A DNA stretch of 5,533 nucleotides. Origin: Enterovirga sp. (GTDB lineage: Bacteria > Pseudomonadota > Alphaproteobacteria > Rhizobiales > Beijerinckiaceae). Made by a program: the position numbers and the translations under genes. The stretch spans positions 1 through 5,533 of the forward strand of contig JAQGJZ010000206.1 in the NCBI GenBank assembly GCA_028290385.1. The letters are read 5' to 3'. This document shows, in pieces, positions 1 to 5,533 of the stretch. How positions within the stretch are numbered: position 1 is the first letter of the stretch; each line of letters opens with the position of its first letter. The notes beneath the pieces were generated by a model, which was not told the DNA's origin, did not search any database, and saw only the letters and a list, made by a program, of their open reading frames with translations.

Positions 1-1519
1 ATGTGCGACAGTTACCGGAGAGGGCCGCGGTCTTGACGGCCGCCATGGCCGTCTCGACGCCCTTGATAAGGGCTTCGGTCGGGGGCGCGAAGGTGTCGAG
101 GATGGGGCCGGGCTGCACACCATAATAGATCGTGAGCAGCACGAGCGGGGCGAAGGTGATGATCTCGCGCCGGTTCAGGTCGAGAATGCCGGCGAGCGAG
201 CGCTTCTCGAGCGGGCCGTAGACGACCCGGGCATACAGCCAGAGCGCGTAGCCGGCCGACAGGATCACGCCGAAGGCCGAGAAGAACCCGACCCACGGGT
301 TCGACCGGAAGGCGCCCATCATGGTCAGGAACTCGCCGACGAAGCCGGACGTGCCGGGCAGGCCGACATTCGCCATCGTGAAGATGAGGAACACGACGGC
401 GTAGAGCGGCATGCGGTTCACGAGGCCGCCATAGGCCGCGATCTCGCGCGTGTGGATCCGGTCATACACGACGCCGACGCACAGGAAGAGCGCGCCGGAC
501 ACGAGGCCGTGGCTGACCATCTGGAACATGGCGCCCTGGATCCCCTGCGGGTTCAGGGAGAACAGGCCCATGGTGACGAAGCCCATATGCGCCACGGACG
601 AATAGGCGACGAGCTTCTTCATGTCCTCCTGCATGAGGGCCACGAGCGAGCCGTAGATGATCGCCACGATCGAGAGCGCGAACACGAGCGGCTGGAAATA
701 CAGCGAGGCGTCCGGGAACATCGGCAGCGAGAACCGGATGAAGCCGTAGCCGCCCATCTTCAGCAGGATGCCGGCGAGGATCACCGAGCCCGCCGTCGGC
801 GCTTCGACGTGCGCGTCCGGCAGCCAGGTATGGACCGGCCACATCGGCATCTTCACCGCGAAGGAGGCGAAGAAGGCGAGCCATAGCCAGGTCTGCATCG
901 AGGCCGGGAAGCGGTGCTGCAGCAGCGCCTGGATGTCCGTCGTGCCGGCGTGCAAGTACATCGCGATGATCGCGAGCAGCATCAGCACCGAGCCGAGCAG
1001 CGTGTAGAGGAAGAACTTGAAGGACGCGTAGATGCGCCGCTTGCCGCCCCAGATCCCGATGATCAGGAACATCGGCATCAGGCCGGCCTCGAAGAACAGG
1101 TAGAACAGGACGAGGTCGCCGGCCGCGAACACGCCGATCATCGTCGTCTCGAGGACGAGGAAGCAGACGTAATACGCCTTCACCCGGTGCCCGATCGCCT
1201 CCCACGACGCCAGGATGCAGAACGGCATGAGGAAGGTCGTGAGCAGGATGAACGGCATCGCGAAGCCGTCGACGGTCAGCTTGAAGCGGATCGTCTGCGC
1301 CAGCCAGGCATGCGTCTCGGTGAGCTGGAAGGCGGCGGTCGTCGGGTCGAACCGGCTCCAGGCATAGAGCGAGAGCAGGAAGGTGACGATCGTCGCCGCG
1401 AGCGCCGCCCAGCGCGCATTCGAGCGCACGTCGGCATCGTCCCCGCGCAGGGACAGGATGAACGCCGCCCCGACCAGGGGGACGATCAGGAGACCGGCGA
1501 GGATGCCGAGGCCGAACAT
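1..1519 (-). CDS. nuoM: NADH-quinone oxidoreductase subunit M (3' end cut by window edge)
   Basis: NuoM is an antiporter-like membrane subunit of complex I that forms one proton channel of the membrane arm. My translation gives 506 codons with no stop before the edge. The family is usually about 500-510 residues, so only the stop and perhaps a few codons are missing. Seen: hydrophobic N-terminus beginning [22 protein letters not shown] with Glu144; the [21 protein letters not shown] block with Lys223; Lys254 in [20 protein letters not shown] with His337; and GFVGEF with Glu396. These match the functional Glu144, Lys234, Lys265, His348 and Glu407 of E. coli NuoM by family knowledge. The ATG at 1519 is chosen because a GGGGGAGAG Shine-Dalgarno lies five bases upstream and the protein starts directly with the first membrane helix. 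Its ATG shares one base with a stop (TGATG) of a short frame running through the upstream repeat. nuoN would be expected next, outside the window. Confidence 0.97.
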   Translation of the reverse strand, partial: MFGLGILAGLLIVPLVGAAFILSLRGDDADVRSNARWAALAATIVTFLLSLYAWSRFDPTTAAFQLTETHAWLAQTIRFKLTVDGFAMPFILLTTFLMPFCILASWEAIGHRVKAYYVCFLVLETTMIGVFAAGDLVLFYLFFEAGLMPMFLIIGIWGGKRRIYASFKFFLYTLLGSVLMLLAIIAMYLHAGTTDIQALLQHRFPASMQTWLWLAFFASFAVKMPMWPVHTWLPDAHVEAPTAGSVILAGILLKMGGYGFIRFSLPMFPDASLYFQPLVFALSIVAIIYGSLVALMQEDMKKLVAYSSVAHMGFVTMGLFSLNPQGIQGAMFQMVSHGLVSGALFLCVGVVYDRIHTREIAAYGGLVNRMPLYAVVFLIFTMANVGLPGTSGFVGEFLTMMGAFRSNPWVGFFSAFGVILSAGYALWLYARVVYGPLEKRSLAGILDLNRREIITFAPLVLLTIYYGVQPGPILDTFAPPTEALIKGVETAMAAVKTAALSGNCRT

Positions 1520-1521
1520 CA
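1513..1521. repeat. Left copy of 9-base direct repeat flanking the palindromic element
   Basis: The plus strand reads CGAACATCA. It differs at one position from CGGACATCA at 1641-1649, exactly 128 bases away. This copy contains the nuoM ATG (1517-1519) and the TGA that overlaps it. The pair looks like a target-site duplication made when the palindromic element entered, although chance similarity of a short motif cannot be excluded. Confidence 0.45.
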
Positions 1522-1524
1522 GAA

Positions 1525-1533
1525 CTCTCCCCC
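1525..1533 (-). promoter_or_regulatory. Shine-Dalgarno site of nuoM
   Basis: The minus strand reads GGGGGAGAG five bases before the nuoM ATG at 1519. It supports that start and gives nuoM its own ribosome entry despite the palindromic element just upstream. It lies outside the palindrome arms (1534-1635), so it should stay accessible when the element folds. Confidence 0.7.
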
Positions 1534-1635
1534 GTCATTCCGGACGGAGCGAAGCGGAGATCCGGAACCCACGAATGCGCTCCGGAACCAGGACGTGGGT
1601 TCCGGGTGCTCGCCGCGGGCGAGCCCCGGAATGAC
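1534..1635. repeat. Multi-armed palindromic intergenic repeat between nuoL and nuoM
   Basis: This 102-bp element is closed by a perfect 10-bp outer inverted repeat, GTCATTCCGG at 1534-1543 and CCGGAATGAC at 1626-1635. Inside are a perfect 12-bp inverted repeat (CCGGAACCCACG at 1562-1573, CGTGGGTTCCGG at 1594-1605) and a 7-bp hairpin with a 3-base loop (GCTCGCC at 1608-1614, GGCGAGC at 1618-1624). A weaker CCGGA/TCCGG pair (1540-1544, 1561-1565) would compete with the main arms. The whole can fold as a branched cruciform in DNA or a multi-helix structure in RNA. The sequence style (TCATTCCGG...CCGGAATGA ends) is, from general knowledge, that of dispersed palindromic repeats common between genes in Hyphomicrobiales; membership in a named family is not claimed. 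It has no U-tract and lies inside an operon whose downstream gene is needed for the same enzyme, so a full terminator is unlikely. It may act as an mRNA stabiliser or processing site, or be neutral. Confidence 0.85.
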
Positions 1636-1640
1636 AAGCG

Positions 1641-1649
1641 CGGACATCA
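1641..1649. repeat. Right copy of 9-base direct repeat flanking the palindromic element
   Basis: The plus strand reads CGGACATCA, matching 8 of 9 bases at 1513-1521. On the minus strand it contains the nuoL stop TGA (1647-1649) and an ATG that shares its A. Deleting one copy plus the material between would leave a direct nuoL-TGATG-nuoM junction, which is a plausible ancestral arrangement. Confidence 0.45.
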
Positions 1650-3740
1650 ATGCGCCCCCGCGCCGGTGAGGAGATACCAGGTGATCAGGGCCGCAACCCC
1701 GATCAGCATGACGAAGGCGTAGTGGTAGACGTAGCCGGTCTGCAGCCGGACCACGCCGCGCGTCACGTCGACGACGCGCGCCGAGATGCCGTCCGGCCCG
1801 AGCCGGTCGATGACGTTGCCGTCGCCCTGCTTCCACAGGAACCGCCCGAGCCATTTCGAGCCGCGCACGAAGACGAGGTCGTAGAGCTCGTCGAAGTACC
1901 ACTTGTTGAGCAGGAACCGGTACAGGATCGGGTTCTGCGCCGCGGTCCGCCCGGGCAGGTCAGGCCGGCGGACATACATGAGGAAGGCGAGCAGGAAGCC
2001 GCCGACCATCATGACGAAGGGTGACCACACGACCCACAGCGGGGCGTGGTGCATCTCCTCGAACACCTTGTACTGGCTCGCGCCGAGCGACTCGCGCCAG
2101 AAATGCTCGGCGTCGTGGCCGATGAAGAAGCGCGAAAAGATCATGCCCGCGAAGATCGCCCCGAAGGCGAGCACGCCGAGCGGGATCAGCATCACGAGCG
2201 GGCTCTCATGCGGCTGGTGGTGGCCGTGGGCATGGGCGTGGCCGTGGCCGTGCTCGAGGTCCGAATGCGAGGCCGGCTCGACATCGTGGCCGCGGTTGTC
2301 GTGCGCGACGCCCTCGTGATGGCCCGGAGCGCCATCGGCGCCGTGCGAGCCGGCATGGCCAGCGGCATGGGCGTGCCCATCGTGCGAGCCGCCCCAGCGC
2401 GGGAACTGCTCGAACGTCATGAAGAACAGGCGCCAGGAATAGAACGACGTCATGAACGCGGCGAGCACGGTCGCCATGAAGGCGAGCGCGGCGGCCGGGT
2501 TGTGAGACGTGTACGCCGCCTCGATGATCGCGTCCTTCGAGTAATAGCCGGCCGTGAACGGGAAGCCGGTGAGGGCAAGCGTGCCGATCGCCATCATGGC
2601 GGTCGTGAACGGGATGTAGCGGCGCAGCGCGCCCATGTTCCGCATGTCCTGCTCGTGGTGCATCGCGTGGATGACCGAGCCGGCCCCGAGGAACAGCAGC
2701 GCCTTGAAGAAGGCATGCGTGAAGAGGTGGAAGATGCCCGCCCCGAAAGCGCCGACCCCGAGGGCCACGAACATGTAGCCGAGCTGCGAGCAGGTCGAAT
2801 ACGCGATCACGCGCTTGATGTCGTTCTGTACGAGGCCGACCGTCGCGGCGAAGAAGGCCGTGATCGCGCCGATCACCGTGACGACGGTGAGCGCATTCGG
2901 GGACATCTCGAACAATGGCGAGAGCCGGGCGACCATGAACACGCCCGCGGTCACCATGGTTGCGGCATGGATCAGCGCCGAAACCGGGGTCGGGCCTTCC
3001 ATGGCGTCCGGCAGCCACGTGTGCAGCAGGAACTGCGCCGACTTGCCCATCGCGCCCATGAACAGCAGCAGGCAGGCGAGCGTCACCGCGTTCCAATCAT
3101 AGCCGAGGAAGCGGAAGGTCGCGTCCTTCACCTCGGCGACCCGCGGCAGGATCTGGTCGAAGGAGACCGAGTTGAACAGCACGAAGATGAGGAAGATGCC
3201 GAGCGCGAAGCCGAAATCGCCGACGCGGTTGACGATGAAGGCCTTCATGGCCGCGGCGTTCGCGGAGGGCTTCTCGTACCAGAAGCCGATCAGCAGGTAG
3301 CTCGCGAGGCCGACGCCCTCCCAGCCGAAGAACATCTGCACGAGGTTGTCGGCCGTCACCAGCATCAGCATGGCGAAGGTGAAGAGCGACAGATAGGCGA
3401 AGAACCGCGGCCGGTGCGGGTCCTCGTGCATGTAGCCGATCGAGTACAGGTGCACGAGCGCGGAGACGCTGGTCACCACGACCAGCATCACGGCCGTCAG
3501 CGTGTCGATGCGGAACGCCCAGTCGACCGCGAGGTCGCCGGACACCATCCAGGTCGCGACCTGGACGCGCGTCGCGCCCGAGCCGAACCCGACCGAGATG
3601 AAGGCCACCCAGGACAAGAGGGCCGAGACGCCGAGCAGCGCCGTCGTGACGATCTCGCTCGGGCGCGGCCCGATCATGCGGCCGAAGATGCCGGCGATCA
3701 GGAAGCCGACAAGGGGGAGGAAAACGATCGCGTGGTACAT
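1647..3740 (-). CDS. nuoL: NADH-quinone oxidoreductase subunit L
   Basis: NuoL is the distal antiporter-like subunit of the complex I membrane arm. The protein has 697 residues; E. coli NuoL has about 613, and the extra length is largely a His-rich loop. Seen: [16 protein letters not shown] with Glu141; [20 protein letters not shown] with Lys233; [15 protein letters not shown] with His258; [18 protein letters not shown] with Lys309; [13 protein letters not shown] with His342 and Lys346; and GYYSKD with Lys402/Asp403, equivalent by family knowledge to the distal channel Lys399/Asp400. Residues about 453-511 are a His/Gly/Ala-rich insertion. After about residue 611 comes the stretch expected to form the long lateral helix (HL), then a last membrane helix at about 672-692. 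The ATG lies nine bases after the nuoK stop. Its Shine-Dalgarno is weak (GGGGC about 12 bases upstream), so translation is probably coupled to nuoK. The stop is TGA in a TGATG context. Confidence 0.98.
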   Translation of the reverse strand: MYHAIVFLPLVGFLIAGIFGRMIGPRPSEIVTTALLGVSALLSWVAFISVGFGSGATRVQVATWMVSGDLAVDWAFRIDTLTAVMLVVVTSVSALVHLYSIGYMHEDPHRPRFFAYLSLFTFAMLMLVTADNLVQMFFGWEGVGLASYLLIGFWYEKPSANAAAMKAFIVNRVGDFGFALGIFLIFVLFNSVSFDQILPRVAEVKDATFRFLGYDWNAVTLACLLLFMGAMGKSAQFLLHTWLPDAMEGPTPVSALIHAATMVTAGVFMVARLSPLFEMSPNALTVVTVIGAITAFFAATVGLVQNDIKRVIAYSTCSQLGYMFVALGVGAFGAGIFHLFTHAFFKALLFLGAGSVIHAMHHEQDMRNMGALRRYIPFTTAMMAIGTLALTGFPFTAGYYSKDAIIEAAYTSHNPAAALAFMATVLAAFMTSFYSWRLFFMTFEQFPRWGGSHDGHAHAAGHAGSHGADGAPGHHEGVAHDNRGHDVEPASHSDLEHGHGHAHAHGHHQPHESPLVMLIPLGVLAFGAIFAGMIFSRFFIGHDAEHFWRESLGASQYKVFEEMHHAPLWVVWSPFVMMVGGFLLAFLMYVRRPDLPGRTAAQNPILYRFLLNKWYFDELYDLVFVRGSKWLGRFLWKQGDGNVIDRLGPDGISARVVDVTRGVVRLQTGYVYHYAFVMLIGVAALITWYLLTGAGAH
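2208..2384 (-). other. Histidine-rich loop encoded inside nuoL
   Basis: Codons 453-511 of nuoL contain 18 histidines in 59 residues, with Gly, Ala, Asp and Glu. They lie between the helix ending near [12 protein letters not shown] and the helix starting near PLVMLIPLG. If NuoL follows the usual topology (N-terminus outside, odd helices running inwards), this loop faces the cytoplasm; that is inference. The DNA is a low-complexity run of CAT/CAC, GGC and GCC codons, prone to length change by slippage. From memory, His-rich tracts at this site occur in other alphaproteobacterial NuoL proteins, so it is probably lineage-typical. Metal binding is possible but unproven. Confidence 0.8.
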
Positions 3741-3749
3741 CGGGCGAAA

Positions 3750-4061
3750 TCAGCCCCGCATCATGTTGATGTCTTCCACCGCGATCGAACCCCGATTGCG
3801 GTAGAAGGTGACGAGGATGGCGAGCCCGATCGCGGCCTCGGCCGCCGCGACGGTGAGCACGAACAGCGCGAAGACCTGCCCGTCGATGTCGTTCAGGAAG
3901 GACGAGAACGCGACCAGGTTGATGTTCACGGCGAGCAGGATCAGCTCGACGGACATCAGGATGACGATCACGTTCTTGCGGTTGATGAAGATCCCGAGCA
4001 CGCCGATCGTGAACAGGATCGCCGCGACGGTCAGGAAGTGGCCGAGCCCGATGGTGGTCAT
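3750..4061 (-). CDS. nuoK: NADH-quinone oxidoreductase subunit K
   Basis: NuoK (103 residues, normal for the family) is a three-helix membrane subunit, homologous to ND4L, in the proton path between the NuoH/J region and the antiporter-like subunits. Seen: three hydrophobic segments (about 5-25, 30-52, 62-86) and the two buried glutamates of the family, Glu39 in [12 protein letters not shown] and Glu75 in [13 protein letters not shown], equivalent to Glu36 and Glu72 of E. coli. The ATG overlaps the nuoJ stop (ATGA, 4058-4061), and GGGGAG lies eight bases upstream within nuoJ codons, so translation is very likely coupled to nuoJ. nuoL starts nine bases after the stop. Confidence 0.98.
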   Translation of the reverse strand: MTTIGLGHFLTVAAILFTIGVLGIFINRKNVIVILMSVELILLAVNINLVAFSSFLNDIDGQVFALFVLTVAAAEAAIGLAILVTFYRNRGSIAVEDINMMRG

Positions 4062-4681
4062 GGCGTGAGCTCCCCGAGGCCCTGGCGGGAGGGCACCTTG
4101 TGCAACTGCACCGCCTCTTCGGGCGTGCGCGCCACCTGCTGGGCGATGTTCTGCCGCTTCACGCCGACCCGCTCGCGCAGCGTCAGCACGATCGCCCCGA
4201 TCATGGCGACCAGCAGAATCAGGCCCGCCGCCTGGAAGAAGTACGAGTAGCGCGTGTAGAGCACCCGCCCGATCGCCTCGGTGTTGCTGAGCGCCTCGCT
4301 CGGCGCACTTGCCGAGATGGGCACGCGCAGCGCGTCGGGGCTGACGGCCCAGGTCGAGACGACCAGCAGGATCTCCACGAGGAAGATCAGGCCGATCAGC
4401 CCGCCGACCGGCAGGTATTGCTGGAAGCCCTGACGCAGCTCGGCGAAATCCACGTCGAGCATCATGACGACGAAGAGGAACAGCACGGCAACGGCGCCGA
4501 CATAGACGACCACGAGGATCATCGCGAGGAATTCGGCATGGAGCAGGATGAACAGCCCGGCCGCGTTCACGAAGGCGAGGATCAGGAACAGCACCGACTG
4601 GACGGGATTGCGCGAGGCGATCACCATCACGGCCGACGCGACGGTGATCGCCGCGAAAATGTAGAAGAAGAGTGCTTGCAT
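4058..4681 (-). CDS. nuoJ: NADH-quinone oxidoreductase subunit J
   Basis: NuoJ (207 residues), homologous to ND6, is a five-helix membrane subunit next to NuoH, NuoA and NuoK. Its third helix undergoes a conformational change linked to proton transfer in the family. Seen: N-terminal helix [20 protein letters not shown]; the conserved [12 protein letters not shown] block (23-34); the third-helix motif [18 protein letters not shown] (58-75) with Tyr60 and Gly62, followed by Asp76; and further helices at about 91-112 and 148-167. The hydrophilic tail after about residue 168 ends in the nuoK overlap. No clear Shine-Dalgarno precedes the ATG; the bases before it read CCCCGATCGCCG. The gene follows a 172-bp gap after nuoI that may hold its own promoter. 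Confidence 0.97.
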   Translation of the reverse strand: MQALFFYIFAAITVASAVMVIASRNPVQSVLFLILAFVNAAGLFILLHAEFLAMILVVVYVGAVAVLFLFVVMMLDVDFAELRQGFQQYLPVGGLIGLIFLVEILLVVSTWAVSPDALRVPISASAPSEALSNTEAIGRVLYTRYSYFFQAAGLILLVAMIGAIVLTLRERVGVKRQNIAQQVARTPEEAVQLHKVPSRQGLGELTP

Positions 4682-4719
4682 CGGCGATCGGGGTTCGGCC
4701 CGGCCTCTTCGGGTTCTGG

Positions 4720-4768
4720 CGGGACGGTCGAGTCCCGGGGGTCTATAGGCCGCTGCCCCGGGCGGGAC
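4720..4768. repeat. Competing GC-rich inverted repeats in the nuoI-nuoJ gap
   Basis: GTCCCG at 4732-4737 is complementary to CGGGAC at two places, 4720-4725 (loop of 6) and 4763-4768. Overlapping it, CCCGGGG at 4734-4740 pairs perfectly with CCCCGGG at 4756-4762 around a 15-base loop. The two folds share bases and cannot form together. The larger one spans the -10 and part of the spacer of the possible promoter at 4742-4770. It could be an operator, an RNA switch-like leader or simply a consequence of high GC. No regulator is recognised. Confidence 0.4.
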
Positions 4769-4770
4769 AA
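4742..4770 (-). promoter_or_regulatory. Possible sigma-70-type promoter upstream of nuoJ
   Basis: The minus strand reads TTGTCC (4765-4770), a 17-base spacer, then TATAGA (4742-4747). Each box matches 4 of 6 of the standard consensus. Shifted by one base, CTATAG matches 5 of 6 of the CTATAT-type -10 reported for alphaproteobacteria, with a 16-base spacer. Transcription would begin near 4735, about 54 bases before nuoJ. The match is moderate and unproven; operon read-through from nuoI would work without it. Confidence 0.3.
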
Positions 4771-4840
4771 CGGCGGGGAGTGCGTGAGTGGTGGGTCGTG
4801 AGCGGCGAGGCAGCCGAGGCGCCTTGCCTTCACCCCCTCA

Positions 4841-4867
4841 CCCCTTCGCCGGGTTACCGGTAAGGGG
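4841..4867. repeat. Hairpin straddling the nuoI stop codon
   Basis: On the plus strand CCCCTT (4841-4846) and CCGG (4849-4852) pair with CCGG (4857-4860) and AAGGGG (4862-4867). This gives a 10-bp stem with a small internal loop and a GTTA loop at 4853-4856. In the mRNA the nuoI stop TAA (4854-4856) lies in the loop. No T-run follows in the direction of transcription, so this is not a classical terminator. Ribosomes finishing nuoI would have to melt it; it might partly attenuate or protect the message. Confidence 0.5.
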
Positions 4868-5342
4868 CGTCCATCCGGATGTTGCGCTGAAGCTCGCGCT
4901 CCCAGCGATCACCGTTATCGAGCAGCTTCTGCTTGTCGTAGAGAAGCTCCTCCCGGTTCTCGACCGAGAACTCCATGTTCGGGCCCTCGACGATGGCGTC
5001 TACCGGGCAGGCTTCCTGGCACATGCCGCAATAGATGCACTTCACCATGTCGATGTCGTAGCGCGTCGTCCGACGGGTGCCGTCGTTGCGGCGCGGCCCG
5101 GCCTCGATGGTGATGGCCTGCGCGGGGCAGATCGCCTCGCACAGTTTGCACGCGATGCAGCGCTCTTCGCCGTTCGGGTAGCGGCGCAGCGCATGCTCGC
5201 CGCGGAAGCGGGGCGAATAATAGTTCTTCTCGAACGGGTAGTTGATCGTCGCCTTCGGCTTGAAGAAGTACTTCATCGACAGCACGAAGGCGCCGACGAA
5301 CTCCTTCAGCAGAAGGGAGGTTGCCGCCTGGGCGACGTTCAT
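4854..5342 (-). CDS. nuoI: NADH-quinone oxidoreductase subunit I (two [4Fe-4S] ferredoxin-like subunit)
   Basis: NuoI (162 residues, the usual alphaproteobacterial length) links the peripheral arm to the membrane arm. It holds clusters N6a and N6b, which carry electrons towards N2 and quinone. Seen: an amphipathic N-terminal segment (about 5-27) that in the family lies on the membrane; [26 protein letters not shown] with Cys62, 65, 68 and 72; and [18 protein letters not shown] with Cys102, 105, 108 and 112. All eight ligands are present; by family knowledge the fourth Cys of each motif serves the other cluster. The tail ends [10 protein letters not shown]. The ATG at 5342 overlaps the nuoH stop (ATGA), and a good Shine-Dalgarno, GAGAGGAG (5350-5357), lies seven bases upstream. 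A hairpin covers the stop codon, and nuoJ is 172 bp further on, an unusually wide gap for this tightly packed operon. Confidence 0.98.
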   Translation of the reverse strand: MNVAQAATSLLLKEFVGAFVLSMKYFFKPKATINYPFEKNYYSPRFRGEHALRRYPNGEERCIACKLCEAICPAQAITIEAGPRRNDGTRRTTRYDIDMVKCIYCGMCQEACPVDAIVEGPNMEFSVENREELLYDKQKLLDNGDRWERELQRNIRMDAPYR

Positions 5343-5533
5343 TGGACGACTCCTCTCGTCGCGACCGGCTCGGGCACGACAGGGCCGCGGGGAGCAAGAT
5401 CCGTCAGCTTGAGCACGCCCGCGACGACGACAACCATGAGGAGCGAGAGCGGAAGAAACACCTTCCAGCCGAGCCGCATGAGCTGGTCGTAGCGGTAGCG
5501 CGGTACGAACGCCTTCACCATGGCGATCATGAA
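5339..5533 (-). CDS. nuoH: NADH-quinone oxidoreductase subunit H (C-terminal 64 residues only)
   Basis: NuoH, homologous to ND1, is the membrane subunit that forms much of the quinone chamber at the junction with the peripheral arm. Only the C-terminus is in view; the frame is open to the right edge, so the start lies outside. The full family length is about 340 residues. Seen: the conserved [22 protein letters not shown] block, which is typical of NuoH/ND1 C-termini, followed by a last membrane helix (VVVVAGVL) and a polar tail ending RGVVQ. The methionines near the edge are internal, not starts. The TGA stop overlaps the nuoI ATG by four bases, showing translational coupling. Confidence 0.95.
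   Translation of the reverse strand, partial: FMIAMVKAFVPRYRYDQLMRLGWKVFLPLSLLMVVVVAGVLKLTDLAPRGPVVPEPVATRGVVQ
5350..5357 (-). promoter_or_regulatory. Shine-Dalgarno site of nuoI
   Basis: The minus strand reads GAGAGGAG seven bases before the nuoI ATG at 5342, inside the last codons of nuoH. It is the best ribosome-binding site in the window and fixes the nuoI start. Confidence 0.75.

Noticed and set aside
1534..1635. Rho-independent terminator after nuoL.
   Set aside because: There is no T-run after any arm on the minus strand, and nuoM immediately downstream has its own Shine-Dalgarno and belongs to the same complex.
462..1637. A 391-codon minus-strand frame covering most of nuoM in another frame.
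   Set aside because: It is Arg/Pro/Ala-rich, while the overlapping frame starting at 1519 encodes NuoM with all catalytic residues; it starts inside the palindromic repeat.
914..1669. A 251-codon plus-strand frame opposite nuoM and the repeat.
   Set aside because: Same charged low-complexity composition; it lies antisense to a gene with all expected NuoM motifs.
2208..2384. Short-period DNA repeat resembling a CRISPR-like or tandem array.
   Set aside because: It is the coding sequence of the His-rich NuoL loop, in frame and without regular spacers.
2046..4250. A 734-codon open frame on the plus strand opposite nuoL, nuoK and the 3' part of nuoJ.
   Set aside because: Its translation is extremely rich in Arg, His, Glu and Asp with no recognisable domain, it spans three real genes antisense, and it is a shadow of GC-biased codon use in the minus-strand genes.
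4784..4811. Imperfect tandem repeat of a 14-base unit, GTGAGTGGTGGGTC then GTGAGCGGCGAGGC.
   Set aside because: Only 10 of 14 positions agree and there are just two units; this is within chance for GC-rich intergenic DNA.
4788..5492. A 234-codon plus-strand frame opposite nuoI and nuoH.
   Set aside because: It is antisense to NuoI with its eight cluster cysteines and to NuoH, and shows no domain of its own.

Overview
The window carries the distal part of a bacterial complex I (NADH:quinone oxidoreductase, NDH-1) operon, entirely on the minus strand. In transcription order, from the right edge to the left, it holds nuoH (3' end only), nuoI, nuoJ, nuoK, nuoL and nuoM (complete except for its last codon or codons). 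This is the canonical H-I-J-K-L-M order. High G+C, the sequences of the subunits, a 162-residue NuoI and NuoL/NuoM proteins of this style all point to an alphaproteobacterium, most likely of the Hyphomicrobiales (Methylobacterium/Microvirga/Bosea-like). The genus cannot be fixed from sequence reading alone.

Layout: nuoH ends at 5339 and overlaps the nuoI start by four bases (ATGA). nuoI ends at 4854 and is followed by a 172-bp gap, the longest non-coding stretch here. That gap holds a hairpin over the nuoI stop codon, a possible internal promoter and two competing GC-rich hairpins. nuoJ (4058-4681) overlaps nuoK (3750-4061) by ATGA, and nuoL (1647-3740) follows nine bases later. Between nuoL and nuoM lie 127 bp occupied by a 102-bp multi-armed palindromic element, flanked by near-identical 9-base direct repeats that carry the nuoL stop and the nuoM start. 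nuoM (start 1519) runs off the left edge.

Function: NuoI is the peripheral-arm ferredoxin-like subunit that passes electrons through two [4Fe-4S] clusters towards the quinone site. NuoH forms the membrane side of that site. NuoJ, NuoK, NuoL and NuoM build the proton-pumping membrane arm. All key charged residues looked for in K, L and M are present, so the enzyme appears intact and ordinary.

No previously undescribed system was found. The points most worth a second look are the palindromic element that seems to have inserted exactly at the nuoL/nuoM junction while leaving translation intact, the structured nuoI-nuoJ gap, and a histidine-rich insertion in NuoL. The long open frames on the plus strand are GC-driven shadows of the nuo genes.
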